8,775 nucleotides of DNA, taken from the NCBI GenBank assembly GCA_002413455.1, contig DHXA01000206.1, positions 1-8,775 of the forward strand. The letters run 5' to 3'. Both the position numbers and the translations under genes were made by a program. The notes under the pieces are model-generated. The model ran no database searches, was not told the DNA's origin, and saw nothing but the letters and a program-made list of their open reading frames with translations. Every line of letters begins with the position of its first letter. Position 1 is the first letter of the stretch. Of the stretch, positions 6,804 through 8,775 are shown in pieces. The DNA comes from Rhodanobacter sp. UBA5168. Its GTDB lineage: Bacteria > Pseudomonadota > Gammaproteobacteria > Xanthomonadales > Rhodanobacteraceae.

Positions 6804-8300
6804 TTAGAACTTGTACTGCGCCGAGAAGCTCAGCAGGTTGCCGTAGTCGTCGAAGTTGCCGGTCAGCGTGTCACCCGTGCCGCTCGTCGTGTTCACGTGC
6901 GCCTGATTGACGAAGATATGCGCGTAGGACGCATTGATCTCGAAGTGCTCGCTGGCCTTGTAGCCGATGCCGACCGAGGCCATCTGACGGGTCGAGTCGG
7001 GCACCCGCGCGTCGCGGGTGGAGAGGTGAGTCGGCGTGCTGTCGACCGCGATACCTCCGCGCAGGGTGACCTTCTCAGTGAGGTAGTAATCGCCACCGAT
7101 CGAGGCGAAGACAGTGTTGCGCCAGTCGAACGCTTCCGTGGTCGGCGGCTGCGCATTGCCGTAATTCACCGTCAGGTTCTTGAACACGTCCCACTTGGTA
7201 TACGCCACGTCGATGCCAAGACCAAACTTCTCCGCCTGATGCCAGTAGCTCGCGCCGATGACGGCTGGCGTAGTGAAATTGGCGGTGCCGGTGGTGTGTG
7301 AGAACGGCGGGATCGAGCCGGCCAGCGCCGGATTCGACAGCAGCACGTCGTATCCTGGCGTGGTGGTGAAATTGCCCGCGCCTTCCAGACGATGGCTGAT
7401 CTTGGAACGGTAGTTGAGCGCCAGCTTGTCGTTCGGGGTCAGCTTCCAGTAACCACCCAACTGCCAGCCGTAACCCCAGTCGTCGCCCCTGATGCGGGCA
7501 AAGCCATCCGCGCCCTGCGGGGTCAGCGCTGCCACGCCGGCCGCCGCGGCTTGGCCCTGTTGCACCGCCGCCTGGATCATCGCGGCAGCCTGCGCCGGCG
7601 GGATCTGCCCGGCCGCCGCTGCGGCTTGGATCTGCGCCACGCCGGCCGCCGTCTGCGCACCGATGCCCTGTTGAATGCCCAGCCCCACCGCGTTGTAGTT
7701 GACCGCACTGGTCAGCTCGGCGCTGGTCTTCTGTGCAATCACGCTGGCGCCGAGGCTGAAGGTGTCAGTGACGTCGAACGAAGCCGAAAGCGTCGCATCC
7801 AGCGATTCGAACTTGGATTTGATGGCGTTGTAACGGCCCACCCAGTTTTTGTCGTACTCGGTCTGGAAGCCGAACGGCACGGAGAGGCCGGCGCCGACGT
7901 GCACGCGGTCGCTGACTTGGGTAGCAAAGAACAGCGCCGGCACCGGCAACGTGGTACCGCCGTCGCCGCCATTGCCGCCGCTGATCGGCCGGCCCAGCGC
8001 GTCGTGCGCGGAACCGCTGAACTTGGTGCTGAAATTGATGCCGGTGACGTCGGCCTGCAGGTAGGTACCCTTGAGGTCGGTCATCGCGGCCGGGTTGTTG
8101 ACCACCACCGAGACATCGCCGCCGGCCGTGGCGGAGCCGGCATAGGCACGGCCCAGACCCTTGGCGCTGTTTTCCTTCAGCTGGAAGGCGCTGGCGCTGG
8201 CCGTGTCCGGTGCAAACAAGGCTCCGACAATGGCCACGCTCAGTGCAGCGAGTGCGAACGAACAGGTGGCATCCTTGAGGGAACGGAAAGAAATATGCAT
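6804..8300 (-). CDS. fadL: OmpP1/FadL/TodX family outer-membrane transporter
   Basis: FadL-type proteins are 14-stranded outer-membrane barrels that carry long-chain fatty acids or other hydrophobic compounds, such as aromatics, inward. The 498-residue protein has a signal peptide with a hydrophobic core (about 13-30) ending in ASASA (34-38). The mature start FQLKENSAKGLGRAYAG is typical of the family, as is the plug motif NNPAAM (68-73). Amphipathic beta strands follow to a terminal Phe (SAQYKF), the usual barrel assembly signal. Residues about 204-262 form an Ala/Gln-rich stretch unlike a barrel strand. The frame stays open 21 codons upstream to 8363, but the ATG at 8300 has AGGAG 6 bases ahead and starts the signal peptide directly. 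It converges with calB across the shared terminator. The symbol reflects the family; the true substrate is unknown. Confidence 0.93.
   Translation of the reverse strand: MHISFRSLKDATCSFALAALSVAIVGALFAPDTASASAFQLKENSAKGLGRAYAGSATAGGDVSVVVNNPAAMTDLKGTYLQADVTGINFSTKFSGSAHDALGRPISGGNGGDGGTTLPVPALFFATQVSDRVHVGAGLSVPFGFQTEYDKNWVGRYNAIKSKFESLDATLSASFDVTDTFSLGASVIAQKTSAELTSAVNYNAVGLGIQQGIGAQTAAGVAQIQAAAAAGQIPPAQAAAMIQAAVQQGQAAAAGVAALTPQGADGFARIRGDDWGYGWQLGGYWKLTPNDKLALNYRSKISHRLEGAGNFTTTPGYDVLLSNPALAGSIPPFSHTTGTANFTTPAVIGASYWHQAEKFGLGIDVAYTKWDVFKNLTVNYGNAQPPTTEAFDWRNTVFASIGGDYYLTEKVTLRGGIAVDSTPTHLSTRDARVPDSTRQMASVGIGYKASEHFEINASYAHIFVNQAHVNTTSGTGDTLTGNFDDYGNLLSFSAQYKF
7515..7691 (-). other. Ala/Gln-rich low-complexity segment in the FadL-type protein
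   Basis: Residues about 204-262 contain many Ala, Gln and Gly residues, with blocks such as QIQAAAAAGQIPPAQAAAM (223-241) and AAVQQGQAAAAG (244-255). It lies between the strand segment ending TSAVNY and the segment starting ARIRGDDW, so it probably forms a long surface loop with helix. Some FadL relatives have similar loops, so this may be a subfamily trait. Confidence 0.6.
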
Positions 8301-8304
8301 CGCT

Positions 8305-8311
8305 AGCTCCT
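8305..8311 (-). promoter_or_regulatory. Ribosome binding site of the fadL-type gene (decides the start)
   Basis: On the minus strand AGGAGCT precedes the ATG at 8300. Its AGGAG core is 6 bases away, close to ideal. This fixes the start at 8300 rather than at 8363, where the open frame begins. Confidence 0.85.
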
Positions 8312-8417
8312 GCTTATCGTGGTGCGAATTCGGGGTGAATTGCGGTGGCAGCGCCAAATGCAAAATTCATACGGGCGTTTGAAGCCGCTGGGCCGCACTT
8401 TGCCCGCTCGCACAAGG

Positions 8418-8439
8418 TGTTGCAAGTGCGATCGCAACA
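8418..8439. repeat. Palindromic element upstream of the fadL-type gene
   Basis: TGTTGC (8418-8423) and GCAACA (8434-8439) are perfect 6-base inverted arms around a 10-base centre. A separate perfect 10-base palindrome, TGCGATCGCA, lies at 8427-8436 and overlaps the right arm. It sits about 118 bases upstream of the fadL start and 165 before the YcgL start. It could be an operator for either gene. It does not match the FadR or PsrA consensus as I know them. Confidence 0.35.
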
Positions 8440-8603
8440 TTTAACTAACGAACCGGCGCAAATGCTGCAACCATCGCCCGACGACCATCGATCTCCCCAG
8501 TGGGCCTTTGCAGCCGCTCCCAACGGAGAGGAATGCCTGGCGGGCGGGCAACCGGCCACGCTGCTACGCTGAGCAGTCCACCGCTCTCCCGCAGGAATTG
8601 CCC

Positions 8604-8775
8604 ATGCAGTGCTTTGTCTACGCCAGCCTGCGCAAGGTCGACAGTTATCTGTGGCTGGCGCAGCGAGATGCGTTCGATCAGCTGCCCGAGTCGCTGCTGT
8701 TGCTGCTGGGCGACCTGCGTTTCGTGATGGAGGTGCAACTGGACGAGCAGCGCCGGCTGCCGGTCGAGGACACCG
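8604..8775 (+). CDS. YcgL domain-containing protein, N-terminal part (runs off the right edge)
   Basis: The first 57 codons begin MQCFVYASLRK and continue with SYLWLAQRDAFDQLPESLL (about 14-32), GDLRFVMEVQLDEQRRLP (36-53) and VEDT. This matches the start of the small YcgL family (about 90-110 residues, Pfam YcgL) in length, in the CxVYxSxRK opening, in the tyrosine-rich first strand, in the PEELL-like helix and in the following strand. The family's function is not established. ATG 8604 has AGGA 8 bases upstream. It is divergent from the fadL-type gene, and what follows it is unseen. Recognition is from the visible half only. Confidence 0.85.
   Translation, partial: MQCFVYASLRKVDSYLWLAQRDAFDQLPESLLLLLGDLRFVMEVQLDEQRRLPVEDT

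Larger units (their letters stand above)
8301..8603. other. Divergent intergenic region between the fadL-type gene and the YcgL gene
   Basis: These 303 bases hold no gene that I can support; short open frames on both strands have no recognisable protein. The region must carry both promoters. On the fadL side a TATGAA hexamer (minus strand, near 8367-8372) has no matching -35. On the YcgL side TACGCT at 8565-8570 could be a -10, again without a -35. A 22-base inverted repeat lies near the middle at 8418-8439. Confidence 0.6.

Noticed and set aside
7392..8306. 304-codon plus-strand frame opposite the fadL-type gene
   Set aside because: Antisense to a clear FadL-family barrel with signal peptide and terminal Phe. 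No homology recognised.
8301..8363. Upstream extension of the FadL-type protein by 21 residues
   Set aside because: The extension has no signal-peptide character, and the strong AGGAG site points to the ATG at 8300.
8345..8572. 75-codon plus-strand frame in the fadL/YcgL gap (and an 81-codon frame opposite)
   Set aside because: No convincing ribosome site and no family resemblance. The two frames overlap on opposite strands in a region that must hold promoters.

Overview
The window looks like chromosomal DNA from a GC-rich gammaproteobacterium. The CtaC, PutA, FadL and YcgL sequences and the DUF2244-ctaC-ctaD order suggest the Xanthomonadales/Lysobacterales, perhaps Rhodanobacteraceae (Rhodanobacter or Dyella type). 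That placement is inference from familiarity with these families, not from a search. I see no tRNA, rRNA, insertion sequence, CRISPR array, phage gene or transposase.

Left part, minus strand (1-1755): the start of an aa3-type cytochrome c oxidase operon, transcribed right to left. It runs from a DUF2244 membrane protein to ctaC (subunit II, with a complete CuA site) to the first 77 codons of ctaD (subunit I), which leaves the window at base 1. A good sigma70-like promoter lies just upstream of the DUF2244 gene.

Middle, plus strand (2003-6708): a divergent gap of 247 bases leads to putA, a 1062-residue trifunctional-less, type A (no DNA-binding domain) proline dehydrogenase / glutamate semialdehyde dehydrogenase that converts proline to glutamate. 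After 104 bases comes a second aldehyde dehydrogenase of the coniferyl aldehyde dehydrogenase (CalB) type. Both probably end at a strong hairpin terminator at 6742-6774, which has T-tracts on both sides and so also serves the converging gene.

Right part: a FadL/OmpP1-family outer-membrane transporter on the minus strand (6804-8300). A 303-base divergent gap follows, then the first 57 codons of a YcgL-domain protein on the plus strand, which runs off the right edge.

The genes fit a theme of aerobic catabolism: hydrophobic substrate uptake, aldehyde and proline oxidation feeding electrons to quinone, and the terminal oxidase. They are separate transcription units and I see no dedicated new system. 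The most unusual spot is the linker between the two PutA enzymes. There a low-GC, 42-base in-frame segment lies between two AGAATTC direct repeats and places a good ribosome binding site in front of an in-frame ATG that could start a free-standing dehydrogenase half.
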